A stretch of 64,000 bases of DNA. Origin: Primula veris. Its lineage: Eukaryota > Streptophyta > Magnoliopsida > Ericales > Primulaceae. The notes under the pieces were generated by a model. It searched no databases, was not told where the DNA came from, and worked only from the letters and a program-made list of their open reading frames with translations. The DNA is taken from contig OY821750.1 in NCBI GenBank assembly GCA_963682055.1, positions 6,264,501-6,328,500 on the forward strand, read 5' to 3'. The position numbers and the translations under genes were made by a program. Positions 46,939-61,600 of the stretch are shown here, piece after piece. Position 1 is the first letter of the stretch. Every line of letters starts with the position of its first letter.

Positions 46939-46990
46939 AACCATGGTTGAGTTACTTCTAACCATGGTTAAATTAATTTAAACCATGGTT
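46939..46990. promoter_or_regulatory. Three AACCATGGTT palindromes at 21-bp steps upstream of DnaJ gene
   Basis: Perfect 10-bp palindromes start at 46939, 46960 and 46981. The spacers between them differ in sequence, so the regular spacing is not a simple tandem copy. They sit within about 100 bp of the likely DnaJ transcription start. A dimeric factor site is an inference. Confidence 0.4.
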
Positions 46991-46999
46991 ATTATTTTT

Positions 47000-49982
47000 A
47001 TTTTTTTATAATACGAGAGTGAGGGTATTTTGGTCATTTCAACGTTAACGTGGGTCCGTATCTAGAAAGTTCCATATGGAATACAAGTGGATAAGTATGC
47101 ACATAAAATGTGTTTTTAACTGCATGAAACTTTGACTTTCAAAAAAATTTCACTTTATTAAAAATTCAAAAATTATTCAGTTATATAACTATTTGATTAA
47201 CTTTAAAAAAAATTAATTTTAGCAATTTGGATATAAAATTTTCTACTTTCATAGTGGCTAATTGACTTCCACTTCCTTCAAACGTGTTTCTCCACGTAAT
47301 AAAATGTTCTAAGGAGCATGACGATAGCAGTAGTAAATAACGGTTCTTATCTAAGTTATTGATCGAGGGACGGATGTAGGTTAAGATTAAATTGTATTTT
47401 GAAGGAATTTAAATATTAGAAAGGGTTGGATCTACTTAGAAAGAATCCTTAATGGACAAATACGGAGCTTTTGACGAATCATTCTCTTCCTACGAGATAA
47501 ATATTGACAGTTTTTAATGGCTTTTACAACGTTCTCAATATTAGGGTCGTCAATCTTAATCATGCAATTACGTGCGAAGTTGTTGTGGACGAATTAACGA
47601 GTTGGAAATGGTGATCAATCTTAGTCGATTAGATCCGTTTTCCAGAAGGTTCTTTGGGCTGGACTTCTCTTGTCTTGTTGGGCTTCACTTGATCTGGCCG
47701 TTTTGATTCTAATGTGGATTGATTTCTGACCATTCATCTTATGGTTTCTTCCTTTAGGTCCTTTTTTAGGTCCTAATTCGCCTTGATATCATTTTTGTGC
47801 TAATTTCATGCGTTTTACTGCAAAAATGTGCAAATAACCCAGGAAAAACGCATAAAACACCAAATATCGCTTAAATAAGTTGTAATAGTAATAAAACCAC
47901 GCTAATAAACATCATTTTAACCCATAAAATCTGCAATTTCATGGTCCAATCAGTAATTATATGACGAATAGTGATTAATTCTCTTTTATCTTTTCATATT
48001 TCTAAAATTATGGATAATATTTTCAAATTAGGGTCTCTCCAAGTTAAGGTACTTATTTTACTCTGATTAGGAGATCCTAACTTCGGCTGGTTTCATGTTT
48101 CAACAGTGTTTAGGATTTTATTACTTAAAGAACAATATGAGTATTTGAATGAACTACCTGAAAGGTTACATGTGAGAATGAATGATCCAAAATGAACGTT
48201 TTTTTGTTAATTTTACATTTAGATTACGTTATATGCTAATGTTGTTTTCCCACTTATTGAGTACGATTAATACGTTTTAGCATTAAATTTGTGCATTAGC
48301 TCAACATAACATCATTTAAGTAGCGTTTAACCATTATTTCAAAACCGTAAATCAAGTTGCGTCGTCAATGAAGCATCATCCCTTCCAATATGTCCTCTTA
48401 ATTATCGAAATCATTTACGTAAATTTGGACATTTCATCTTATTGATCTTGATTGATGGAGATACGGTTTGGACGTCTTTCAAAGAGCGAAAACTCGTAGA
48501 AAGGTGGAATTATGCAGGTGTCACGACCTGGGCTTGGATAAAAAGAAATAGACGATATATAAAAATAATAGACATTAAATTAAAGATGGATAATCAAATA
48601 TAAGATATGCTAACATTTTTAATGAGATAAATAGAAAGTTAAGTGGATGCACTTCCACATCGCTTTTCCACATCCCTTACTATATATATATATATATATT
48701 TGGATATATATATAAGTTCTCTTTTATAATATTTTACAAAGGGTCCGTTTGTCATCAATTTTTTTGATCAAAAAGTTTCTTTCGAAAAGCAGTAGTAAAA
48801 AAAGTTAATTTAGAAAACATGTAATGAGTGTTTAGCAAAAACTTAAAAAATCTAACTTTCATTATATTGATGTTTGACATTAACTAATATGTTTTTACTT
48901 TTTCAATCAAAATTGATTTATAAAACATTTATTTTGATAAAATTTTAAAACATTATGTCGAAACGAGCAAGTAACACATCCGGTATACGAATAAAATTTT
49001 AGTTAAGATAAGATCAATATTCAACTAAATTCTGAAAACGGTGTCGAAAAAACTATCAAAATCTCAAAAATGTGTTGTTTTTTTACTTTTAGCTTTTCTA
49101 GTTATGTTTCTCTAAAATCTATATTTTTAAAAGCTAAAAAAAGCAGTGATAACAAACGCACGGGACTTTTTAAAAGCAAAAAGCTAAAAAGACAAAAAAA
49201 AAAAGACAAAAACGCACGTGATTTTTTTAAATTGAAGTTATTACATACATTATTATATAGTAGAACATCTAAAATACATCTCATCTCTATAGAATACTAT
49301 TCAAATAAATAAATGACAAGAAAAAACAAATGACCAGAATAAATAAATAAATAAGTAGGACAATGACCAATGCATGTTTTTACATATAAAAAAAGTCCTC
49401 AAGATGGACTTTTACAAAATAATACCAAGCATGTTATTACATAAAACAATAATATTATCAAGTTATTTTGAGTTATAAAGGATACACAAACTTTATATAT
49501 AAACATATACCTTATTTCATATATTAAACTTTAAGTATCTAATTTGTTATTATAAATTTACCTAACCTATAAGGAGAATCTCGAGCGTATATGGGTATGT
49601 ATATAGTAAGTATGCGTATTATCGTGGATTAAGAAATTAGGTTTTGCTAGTGAATGTCCCCGATGCACCGTTTTATCATTTAATATATTTTCAAAATAAA
49701 AATGTATTAAATACAAAAATAGGTGTATAAGTATTCATAATTTATAATCATTACATACTACCCTATACCTTTATATCATTACCATATATAATTATGTATT
49801 TAATTTAATAACTTGATATACTAAACATTATTAACTAATGCTGGATTATCCTAAAAATGTTTATATAATAAAGAAAAACTAACTTGGCCCCCGCCAAACG
49901 GTTAAGAGCGTTAAATGCGATCTCATCCATTATCTATTATTTAATTATACCACTGTTATGGAAATTAATTGATATGATATTG
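47000..49982. other. Intergenic DNA
   Basis: No gene seen. A possible degenerate MITE spans about 48739-49168 (GGGTCCGTTTGTCATC against the inverse of GTGATAACAAACGCACGGGA). A TA microsatellite lies at 48682-48715. Confidence 0.4.
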
Positions 49983-49987
49983 ATTAC

Positions 49988-51168
49988 TGTTGGTCCGTGT
50001 GCGGCTAAACCTTAGAGGGGGCTGAATAAAGTTTATGACGATTTTCGCCTAATTAAAACTTAAGTGCAACTAACACCCCAACTTACGCAATTCTAAGCTT
50101 ACGCGTTAATAATCGTTAATAAATTCAAACGCAAGCAAGTAAGAATAAATATTTGCGGAAAATAAAAGTTTAAGGGAAGAAGATGACACCGTGATTTATA
50201 GAGGTTCGGCAAAACGCGCCTACGTCCTCTCCTCGGTACTACCGAGTATTTCACTAAAAATTCTTTTCCCGGATATTACAATCCTAATGAGCTAATCAAC
50301 CGATTAAGCTCCCCCTCACTTTATGAGTGTCCCGAAATGAAAAACCTAGAGCTTTTAAGCTTCACTTGCTTACAAAGCCTCTACCCGATCACTCGCTCAC
50401 AAAAATGAGTTTATAAAATACTCGTTACAATTTTGTTACAAAAATATAACTACACTCACTATTCTATTTGCTTCTAAATAAGCTAATTGGTGAGTTTTTG
50501 TTGTTGTTCGAGCTTGAATCGCTTTCTTCTTTATTTCCTCTTTTTCGAATATTTTCACCAAAATGGTGATAATTTGGGTTTTGATTAAGAGAGGTTTTTT
50601 AGGATAATGGATTGTTGTATTTGAAGAAAGATGTTTGAGGTATATATGGTCACAAAGTCTGTTTTTCTGTGTTATGACCGTTGGAAGTGGTTGAGGCTAT
50701 TTTTCAGAGGTTTTAAGCTGTTTTCCAGAAAAAGCTGAAAAGCTATTTTCGAAATCTGTAGAAAACGATCGGTCGTTTTCTACAGTCGATCGGTCGTTTT
50801 CAGAAAACGATCGGTCGTTTCCGAGAAACGATCGGTCCTTTTTTCGATCTGCTCACTGGAAGAATTTGGACCAAAAACGATCGGTCGTTTTTGTCCAGTT
50901 GATCGGTCGACTGTTCTTCTGGTAGTTTTCTTGGTCTTCTCGCTATTCTTCGAAAGCTCATAACTTCTTCGTTTTAGCTCCGATTCTGGTTCCGCTTGAA
51001 CCTGTAGCTTCTTTTTTCTGTGCTCTATCTTTCTGGCGTTCTGAAATTTTCATTTACTTTTTTTGGAAAAGACAAGCGTTATATCATCGAAAATAGAGAA
51101 ATCGTAAAATCATTAAAAACATAATCAAAGTTATAATCAAAATCTATTATTGAACTCTAAGTTCAACA
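49988..51168. mobile_element. Solo LTR of a probable Ty1/copia element, 1,181 bp
   Basis: Begins TGTTGGTCCG and ends AAGTTCAACA, with a perfect 5-bp duplication ATTAC on both sides (49983-49987, 51169-51173). No coding sequence. TTTATAGAGGTTCGGCA and the CTCCTCGGTACTACCGAG stretch are reminiscent of copia LTRs I have seen; superfamily is inferred. Unequal recombination between two LTRs would explain it. Confidence 0.85.
50767..50908. repeat. Six GATCGGTC repeats, mostly 21-22 bp apart, inside the solo LTR
   Basis: GATCGGTC occurs at 50767, 50788, 50809, 50830, 50879 and 50901, usually within AAACGATCGGTCGTTTTC. Steps are 21, 21, 21, 49 and 22 bp. Confidence 0.9.
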
Positions 51169-51173
51169 ATTAC

Positions 51174-54100
51174 ATTAGATCTTGTAACATGTCGTTTTTA
51201 TATTTTGTATTAAATATTTTGCTATAACATTAAATATTGTAGATCCACATTCATTATATATATATACTACTAAGTAAACGATACATATCTATTGCGTGTG
51301 ATACGTTACAAATTGTGATGATGATACAAATATAAAGTAAAAAAAATATAGGATATAAGAAAAAATTATGATATAAATTGTGATGATGATACAAATATTT
51401 AGAGAAAAAAATATAAGATATAAGAAATTTTGCGGAGTTAAAAAGTTGTTAAAAAGGGAGAAAAAGTGTAATTAGTTTTTATTTTTATATTTTTTATAAA
51501 AGTAGTTAATATGGTAATTAAGAAAAAAATATAAGAGTATTTTTGAAAATAAAGAGTAAAATTGGGCAGTCTCAACTTTTCTTGAGTTTTCTTATATTAA
51601 TAGTATGATATTTATTACATTTTAAAGTAAAATGTTATGTTTACGTTTAATGTGAATAGTTCTAGTGTACCTTAACATTACTAAATTACATTACCATTTT
51701 TTTCTACGGAAACAATTTTCATCAATTTTATTTATTTTGTTAAACTTGCATCTATTATTTTTAATTCTAAAATTGGACAAATAAGGATTGCACAAGTATT
51801 TCACAATTCTCAAAGGTTTGTAAATTATTTATCTCTGATTCTATTATCTTGTAGTTTTTGTTTATGGATTAAATTTATTATTTCGGATGCTTTCAATTTT
51901 TGATATTTTTGTTTCATAAGTTATATAAAAACTTTAGTATTTTTACAGATTTTTTTTTCATATATACCAATTTAGGGACTGTATTTATTTAAATATTAAT
52001 TAGTTCTGATTAGCCAAAATCTCCAATTACATATATGTTTAATTTTGAATATTTGAATAATAATTATGATAGTTGTTAACATTAAATGTTATTATCATTG
52101 TCAATAACAACTATCATACTATGTGTATCTTAACATTCTCTAAAGACACATGCTAGCAGAACCGTATCAAATATATACAATTGAAGTTACAAAGAAAACC
52201 AATTGACATAAGCTTTTATAATCAATTTTTTAACACTTCTGTGGATTTTTCTAGAGTGTCGCTGACCCAAATGACGGGAAACAGAATTGCCAAAGTCGGT
52301 CTTGAATGCCATCCGAGCAAACTAGGCAACCCACCCCAACAAAAAATAATTTCCGAAAAGAAATAAAATTTATACTATTTTATTTCTAGGTTTTCTTTAC
52401 ATGGGCAATAACAATTTTTAAACCACTAGCTAAGCAACCCACAAAAAATATTTTTTTTGGACCGGCTCTGCGAATTATACACTCGGTATAAATTAATTTT
52501 AACAAAAAACTAAAACCATAATTTTTTTGAGATAGAACAACAGTAACGTATGAGACAGAAAGACAAATTAAGATAGTAGAGAGAGATAGATGAGGAGCTT
52601 GTGGACGAGATAAAGGACCATCGATAAGAGATAGAGGTAGCTATCTGGCCCGCCTTGAGTTTCACACCGGAGACATTTGTGGCTGTCATGTCGACGACGA
52701 AAAACATGGCAATGGGAGAGAATAGAACACTTGTGTGGATTTCTCTAGAGCGATAAAAAAAACTATAAATTAATTTATTTTTTTTAAACTAAAACCATAT
52801 TTTTTGAGTTTTTTCTTATTTTGTCTAATATCATTTTCTTAACGAAACTACAGGTTTTATATATTCGCTCTCTTATGTCAACTGCTTGAAATTATGCCTT
52901 ACACTTTATTAAACTTCTCAATTTGCTATTGCTAAAGAAACAATTTATTATTATTGTAACAGTTGGATAAATTTTTATCATACAAATACTCATACATGCA
53001 AATATTACGGAGAATCATTGATTAATATATAAAAACATGCTTAATTTCTAAAATCTCAAATTTTCAAGTTTTATTTAAAATTTGGTACATATAATGCAGC
53101 ATCATTTAACATCAAAGTTAAAAACAAATAGTAAAAAGAAGCAGCATCATGTAGCATATGTACTAATATTTAAAAGTGTTTTAGGAACCGAATTTTTGAT
53201 AATTAAGTACCACTTACATGTACATTTTCATCAAATATTATCTTACGAATATTGTAAATTACCTATTTATTAGTAAGAAAATGTAATTAAACGTACTCTT
53301 ACAACTTACACTTACCTATATATTAGTAAGAAAATGTAATTAAACGTCCTCTTACAACTTACACTTTTAATAAAGTAATAAATTAACGAAGAAGTAGTAA
53401 AGACGTCGATTTGACATTTAATATTATGTAATATTATAGTAGATTGACATCGGTTTCTAGAAGAAATAGATTTTTTCATCTAATTTTGAAGCGCCTAATC
53501 TTCGTCTATCATTTTATTTACGTATATATATACATGCTTTTTAGAACACTACACGTATGTATTAAGTAAAGTATAATTTATCCATGCGCAAATTTTTTAA
53601 TTTAATTTGAGATTTCTTAAATGATAAATAAATTTTAACATACGAAGTGTATAAATGTTCTATTCGTTTCATATCTTTTTTAAGCCAAAATTAAACCTAA
53701 CCTACCCAAAAGTATGTTTAGCTGAAGCTTAAACAAACGTGATCATAAACAAAAAAACTAAACACAAACTAAAACCACCATTTTAAGTGTATCATTATTG
53801 ATGGATTCATTTTTACTACCCTACTTTTTCTATTGTAGTCTATTCTAGTTTTTCACGAGTCTTGAATAAAAAACAATCCAATCCAATCCGATGGTCAACA
53901 AAAAAATATGAAAAAAAAGTAAAAAAAAAGGTTGAGATACTGTGTGCCAACCAATAGGATATTTTAGTTTTAATTTTAGGATAGTAATTATTTTGGGTTC
54001 ATTAATATATGTTGAGTTTTAAGTGGGTGTCAGACATTTACGGGTAATGTAACTCTAAAATAACGTAGCGTAATGACATTGTTTTTTTTAACTATTTATG

Positions 54101-54480
54101 TTATCGATAAGTGTACGTATGCAATACTAAATATTAATATTTGCATAATTTTTATTGAAATTTGAAAGAGAATGATTTTGATACAATGAATCAACAAAAT
54201 TAAGACAACCTATCTGGAAAAAAAAAAAAAAACAGTAGGGGGGCAAAAATATAGAATATTGACTGACTGGTAGGTTGCATTGTAAACTAACATTATTAAA
54301 TTCTTTATCAATAACCAAAGTAAAACAAAGAAAGATTGACTGACAATCATGTTTGTCATTTATGGCAAAATATGTTTAAACAACTGTAACATAAAAGTCA
54401 CAAGACTTTAACTGCTTGAGTTTATTATATGACAATATTTGACTATATGACTATTTGACTTCTTCTCCTATCTTCTCTCT
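51174..54480. other. Intergenic DNA, AT-rich
   Basis: No gene seen. Two small tandem duplications are present: about 75 bp at 51300-51425 (ATTGTGATGATGATACAAAT twice) and about 51 bp at 53262-53366 (TTAGTAAGAAAATGTAATTA twice). Confidence 0.5.
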
Positions 54481-54512
54481 CTCTCTCTCTGTATATATAT
54501 ATATATATTTAA
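54477..54512. repeat. CT and TA microsatellite near the CNGC transcription start
   Basis: (TC)n followed by (TA)7 then TTTAATATCC. The TA run may double as the TATA region of the CNGC gene. Confidence 0.6.
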
Positions 54513-54624
54513 TATCCACTGTGGAAATTTCAAAAAGTTAGTTTGGACCATCCTCGAAATTTCCTTATAACTGCCCCCTTTTTCTACAAAGAAACTTCTT
54601 ATTTATTTTCAACAGTACAGAAAA

Positions 54625-54872
54625 GACCCATTATTCTTTACTTGCATCTTTTCTTGCAAAATTCATACTTGTATTATTGGTATGTTTAATGTTTACAGTT
54701 TCACTTTTTTTTTTTTTTTTTGGTTCAATCTTTTTTGTTTAAGTGCTATATATGTAAGTATATTATTTACTTGCATCTTCTCCTGCAAAATTCCATATTT
54801 GTATTATTGGTATGTTTAATGTTTACACTTTCCCTTTCTTTTTTTGGTTCAATCTTTTTTGTTCAAGTGTTA
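54625..54872. repeat. Tandem duplication of about 130 bp in CNGC 5' leader
   Basis: TACTTGCATCTT(T/C)TC(T/C)TGCAAAAT, TTGTATTATTGGTATGTTTA and GGTTCAATCTTTTTTGTT each occur twice in the same order, about 128-135 bp apart. Confidence 0.88.
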
Positions 54873-55671
54873 AATATCTGGGTAAGTGGTATTTTGTAGG
54901 ATTTTGAAGTGTAGCTTATGATTTTTATAGTTTATCATTTGACTTTTCCCATGAATAGATTGTTAATTTCGATTTTCTCTCCTATTTTAAAGGCTTTACA
55001 CTTAAAAAATTTGATTTGCATAGCTAATTTGTTTGGTATATTGATGAACTGGTGATTGTAAGATGAATTTAAAATTTAGAGTAAAGTTTTAACTTTTAAT
55101 ATTAATGTATCATGCACTTGAATTCATAATTGGGAAATTACAGGTTTTGATGACAGTGATGGATTTTTGTTTTTATTTTCTCAGCTTTCGTGTTTCCCTG
55201 CTCGGTGAGAAATATTTCTATACCCCTATTGGGCAAAACTTTTTGTAGACTTAGAACTTGTTTGGTTGCAACTTTTAAGTTTAACATCATTTTTTTGTAA
55301 GTTGTCGAACTCGTACATTTGGTTGGTAAGTTTAACTATGTAGGAATTTTTCTGTTCCCCTGGCCGGAAAAATCTAGTAGTTTTAAGTAGAACAACCCAA
55401 GTTTTTTTCAGTTTCAAATAAAGTGGATTATTTTCTTAGAAGTTGCAGTTTTAAAAGCTTTAACTTAGTTATATTGCTACTTGTGCGCTACCCGAGCTTG
55501 ACAGTAACTTATTTACTAACAGAATTGGCACACTGGAAAAGGTTATTGTAACTAAAGGTTTTATTGTTATTTTCCAGGGCTTGATGTTGCAAAGGTTGAT
55601 AAATACTCAAAAAGTGTAAATTTTGTGACAATAAGTGCTATCCCTGTAGACCATCACAACTAACTTGATCT

Positions 55672-58600
55672 ATGGCTTTTGGTCCAAAGAAGTTTGTGAG
55701 GTCAGATTTAATCCTTTATACCTATTAATTATCTTGTTTTAGTGCCTTTGTGATTGTTGTATGACTGTATCTATTGATGATTGCAACTTTTGTGCCTTTT
55801 CATTTCAGATTTTATTACATTCATATTAGTATCACTACTGTTTGCCTATATTGAAGTTAGTTTGTTCACCAAGGTCTTTTAATTTTTTTGTAAATAAGAG
55901 GAGGAAAAAGTATGTTCTGGTTGATGTATGTTACGAAACTGTTACACTATATATATATATATATTTGTAAATAAGAAGAGGAAAATGTATGTCCTGATTG
56001 ATGTATGTAACAAACTATTACTCTCTCTCTATATATATATGTATGTATATATATACGCGTTAATTGATAATATTTTGTCTTGAGTTTTCTGTATACACGG
56101 GGTTGTTTATTTGTTTCAACTGATTGTAGCTACAAATAACAATACATTTTAAAAAAAAAATATTCTTACAGGTTCTAAGGATTATAACGAGGTTCTAATA
56201 GCCTTTTTGAAAGTTTAAGCTGCTATCGTTATTTGATTTTGTGTTAAAAATTTCAGGTTCAAGGATTCTGAATCCGCCAAAAGTAGTGAAGCTCAGTTCT
56301 TGCCTCGACATGAAGGACGCTTAACAAATATCAGAAATGCAATATATGAAATTACTGATAAGTTCCAAAGTGGAATATATAATGGCTACCGAAGAATTAA
56401 AAGCATAAAAGGATCATTTAAATCTTCTTCATTCAGTAGTTCCCTGGTCGAAAGATTAGGTTCGAAGAAAAATATTCTAGACCCACAAGGGTCATTTCTC
56501 CAAAAGTGGAATAGAATATTCGTACTATCGTGTATACTTGCAGTTTCTATCGACCCCTTGTTTTTTTACATTCCTGTGCTATACGATGACAGAAAGTGTC
56601 TTGGTCTGGACAAAAAATTGGAGATTACAGCTATTGTTCTACGTTCGTTTACTGATATATTTTACGTGGCTCATATTGTTCTTCAATTTCGAACTGGTTT
56701 TATTGCTCCTCCTTCGAGAGTGTTCGGAAGAGGTGTGTTGGTTGATGATGCTTGGACTATAGCTAAGAGATATATCTCTTCTTCTTTTTGGATCGATATT
56801 CTTTCTGTTCTTCCTCTTCCACAGGTTATTGATTTTCTTTTGTAATATTTGTAGACTTTGCTAAAATAAGGCAGATCTAATTGTTTTTGTTAAACTGTAA
56901 ATGAACATACAATTAGCAATACACTACTTTTCTATTGAATCAATACTTAACACGCTTCTACTTCTGTCAAAAGGCCTAGGTGATATCGTTTTTAAGATTA
57001 GTATTTTTGTACAAAAACTGTAAGTTAGATGGGTTTTTGGTCTTTTTTTTGAATACTAATCATAATGTAGAAAATAGAAACGCTCAAGCTGGAACCTTGA
57101 TAACGAAGATTTCTAGGAGTTAAGGGTTCGTTAACCAACTAAGTGCAATACCGAATACATGGAGCATAAAAGTTGCAACCAAAAAAGTTTCTAAAATCTC
57201 ATTTTGGGGAGACCGTACTTGTAGTCCTATTTTTGTGTATTTAGCCACTTAAATAACTTGATTTCCACTTTCTCTACAGTGGATCTTATTTTCATGTTTC
57301 GTACAAATAGAAGTGGTGACACCTTAGTCAATATTATTAGTAAATGCATGCTAATTATTATTTGTAGTGATTCCTTGATTCTCCATTTTTTTTCATATAT
57401 AATTATATATAAGTAAATTTTGTGTTCTTTATAGGTGGTAGTCCTATCTATTGTTCCACGTTTGAAAGGGTCACCGTCGTTGAATACGAAGAACTGGTTA
57501 AAATTTGTGGTCATATTTCAATATATACCTCGGGTGCTTCGTATTTTCCCATTGTATAAAGAAGTCACGAGAACCTCTGGCATATTCGCTGAAACTGCTT
57601 GGGCTGGAGCTGCTTTAAATCTTGTCCTCTACATGCTCGCTAGTCATGTAAGTACATATTCGCAAAATACGTCCTTCTTTTATCTTAAAAAATGTAAGTT
57701 TTTTTCAAGGCTCTCAAGGATTGTCCAACCAGTTGTGACAATTCCCTCAATTAGTCTCTTAATTGCTTCCTGATGCATAAATTGAAGCCAAAGAATTTTA
57801 TGTGAAATTCATCATATCATCATTCATCAAACTATGCCTTTATCCCTATTATTTGGGGTCGGCTCTAACCATATGAAATATCATTCTTTTTTGCAACAAT
57901 GGATTTTCTTCCGCCATTAGCTTCTATCCGATACTATTTGTTCATTGATTTATCTTATGCTCATTTCATTATGAATCACTTACATCCCAGTTTTTAAGGG
58001 TATTCCTGTACTGTTATTTTGGTTTCCTTAACTAATATCTTCGCTCTTTCTAACCGGTAGGTCTCATTTTATGTGAAATTATGATGGAATATATATAATA
58101 TCTAGACTTGCTTCATGGCGAATGTATGCAGAATTCCTTTTTGTATTTACTCAATTTCAACTCCGATGTTTAGCTGAAAAGTTAAGGCATATAATCTGGC
58201 TTATTTGAGGCCGAGAAAGAAGCCAAGTTAATCTAGCTAAATATGTTTAGCTTTTTCAGAATAGAAAGCCTAAAATGCTTTGATTTAAGATGACCACTAC
58301 GGCATTGTTTGGTTGCAACTTTTGTGCTCTATATTTTTAGGGGGGTGTTTATTTACTTCTAAGTTTCTGGACTAGATTTGGTTGACTTTTCCTGTTTTTT
58401 TAAAGCTTGAAGCTTTAAGATGGATCGATCAGCTTTTCCCCAACGCCAAAAATCATAATCAATTTGGTTAAATGCTGCAACTAAAGAAGCCTTTATACAG
58501 TGGAACCTTAGTAAAACCTCGAGCTTAAAAGCTGCAAGAAAACTATCAGTGTTTGCTTGTTAGACCTCTAATATGGGTAACTGAAGAAATAGAAACAAGA

Positions 58601-61600
58601 CTCAAGTTTGTCTTCTTGTTTTCTCCGAATTAATACTATACAATTTGATGTCCTTGGAGCTTTTAAAGGAAAAACAAATAAAAAAACCGAGCTTACAATA
58701 TGAAACCAAACAAGGCCTATGTATGCTAAACTTGGATTAAAAACCCGACAACCAATTCCACATCATTTGAAAGCAACAATTTAAACTCTAACAAATCAGT
58801 TGTCATACATTTCGTTTACCATTTATTTGAAAGTTTAATGTATGCAATTTGCTGTCCTTTAGGTACTTGGAGCTTTTTGGTATCTATTGTCCATAGAACA
58901 AGCAGCTGTATGTTGGAAAAGCGCATGTAAAAACATTGATGGATGTTTTAGCTTTACCGTATATTGTGGAAATAATACCGAATTTCACACTATAGTCGAA
59001 ACTAAGTGCCCGGTGCAGAAGGAAAATACCACAGCATTTGATTTTGGGATTTTCCTCGACGCACTTCAGTCCGGTGTCGTTGGGTCGAAAGATTTTCCGG
59101 AAAAGTTCTTTTACTGTTTTTGGTGGGGTCTACAGAATCTGAGGTCTGTATCTAGTCATTTCTTTTTTGTTCATATAATAACTACTTTCATCCACATACA
59201 TAACTAGGTGTATTTCAGAAAAATGTGAAAGTGCTTGCTGATTTTTTTTGCTTATGTGAAGAAAAGGGTGATATTTGAGTTTTCCTAAAGAAATCCCTCA
59301 AAGTGCCTGATATTTTTTTTTTGGGTATTAGAGGTAAAAACTTTTTTTCTACTGTCCTGCAAAGCTCAATCAGTGCAGATGTTATGGTTTCCTTGTTTCG
59401 ACTTTTGAAGTTCACTGTTTACGCTGTTTGCGCCCCAAAGTGTTAAGAGTTAAAGAAGATTATTATCTAAAAAATTAATTATCAAACTTACTAGTTGTAA
59501 GTGTAGAAAATGAAGTATGTTTGATGCTTGTATATTTTGATCATTTCTTCCGGGAAGGTGTTATATGATGTCGTTAAATATCATGATTGAATTTTTATTT
59601 TAAACATTGTATTTTTTACTGTATGATTGTATTGAGTTAAGCGTTTTATTGCTTTAAGTGCCTATATAATCATCACAAATTGCGCGTTGTTGCTATATAG
59701 ATATAAATATCTTATAGCAAAGCTTACATTTACGCATTGACCATTATGCTTTTGTGAATCTTTTATGGAACGCTTTAGCTACACTTTTGTGTTTATAAAC
59801 ATTGCTTATAATAAGCTTTAGTGAATCTTTTGTGGGAACAATTCAGGTATGCTTTCGCATTTATATAAGTTACCATGCTGTTTCTTACCCACTCTGAATT
59901 CCCTTTTACTCGTCAAATGTTTGCAGTTCACTTGGTCAAAATCTGGAGACGAGTACTTGTGTCTGGGAAATCTGCTTTGCGGTTTTCATTTCCATCTCTG
60001 GACTTGTGTTGTTTTCCCTTCTGATTGGAAATATGCAGGTTGGTTACATATTTCCGCCTCCTTGTTTATCCTTTTCTTAGGTCATTATGTTAAGAGCTTG
60101 TTTTCTTTCAAGTTGCCAGCTTATTGACGCGGAGAAAAATGGACTGATTTAGTTATCCACTTTATGCCTATTGAGCAAGAAAACCAAGACATGATCAGCT
60201 TTGAAGCTAGCCAATCAAGTGTTTTGCAACTTATAAGATAAAAAACCAAAATCCTTAGCTGAGAAGCTTCTTAGACATTGTTTGATTATTTTTTTATTTA
60301 TTTTTTGCTTTTTTATTTAAATGCCGACACTGTTTTTTTTTTTGTTCCTTTTTTCTGAGAATAGGCTGCATTTGGTTTATATGCTTAATTGGTACTACCA
60401 AAATGCCCTTGGGAATAATTTTTAACTAATACAATCTGCTTTGGTGTAATAGACGTATTTACAATCGACAACTTTAAGACTTGAAGAGATGAGGATTAAA
60501 AGACGAGATGCGGAACAGTGGATGTCACACAGATTACTTCCAGAGAGCCTTAGAGAGAGAATTAGGCGTTACGAACAGTACAAGTGGCAAGAAACTAGAG
60601 GTGTTGATGAACAAAATTTGACGCATAATCTTCCAAAAGATTTAAGGAGGGATATAAAACGTCACCTTTGTTTGGCTCTTCTGACTAGAGTATGTTTTTT
60701 CTTTTTCTGTTCTCTCTTTTTTCATGCAATCAATTGTTTTAGCTTTATGCTGTGGCTACTCTTGCATTTGAGGTTTGATTTTCTGTTTGGACGTTGGTAA
60801 ATCAAACGTATTTTGTTCTGTTTTGGCAACCAGAAAACATGATAATCCCACTCCATCAGTCGCTATATGTAGTGGTTGTACATTACATATGAAAAGAAGA
60901 TAACAGAAACGTAAAAAGATAATAATACCCTTATTTCACAATGCACTGTTATATAAGTTGATGAACTGTTAGTATCATCTCTCGAAAACATGCTATGAAG
61001 CTGAAAACAGAACTCTCGAACATGGGAATTGGGCTTTTTACGAGTTGTGAGAACCAAATCAGCAAACAAATCTTTCTACTAGTATCTACTTCTCTCGGTT
61101 CTTTAACCTTTCAATCTCCCATTTTCATATAATTAGCAAAACATACTGCATTAAACATTTTCTTGCTGCTTTCTTTCAATAATTCTTTTCCAAATCGAAA
61201 CTCAAAACCAATTTTTAGAAGCACTAAATAGAGGTTAGATTGATTGGTTTTCTTTTATTTTTTGCTTTAACGGCATTAATAGGAATATTTAAACTCTGGT
61301 TATTATTATATCTTTCAATAAGCCCTATTCGTAGCAACAACGATAAATGTTGACAGATTAAATCTCAAATGCTCTTAGAAACAAAAAATAATGCGATATC
61401 TAACTGTTTTCTTCTATTCTCATGCTTGAATGTTTTCACTTTCTCCTCCTAAACAATAATATTTCTATCTCTCACGGTCTCACGGTTATATGTTGGCATG
61501 TTGCTATGTTAATCTGAACTGCAATTCTTTTGTGTGTTTTTTCAGGTCCCTATGTTTGAAAAAATGGACGACCAGCTCCTAGACGCAATGTGCGACCGAC

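Noticed and set aside
52181..52707. Small frames of 61 and 65 codons in the spacer upstream of CNGC
   Set aside because: No recognised family, no splice partners, AT-rich surroundings.
55226..55417. Minus-strand 63-codon frame upstream of CNGC
   Set aside because: Lies in the CNGC leader/intron region, no similarity, opposite strand.
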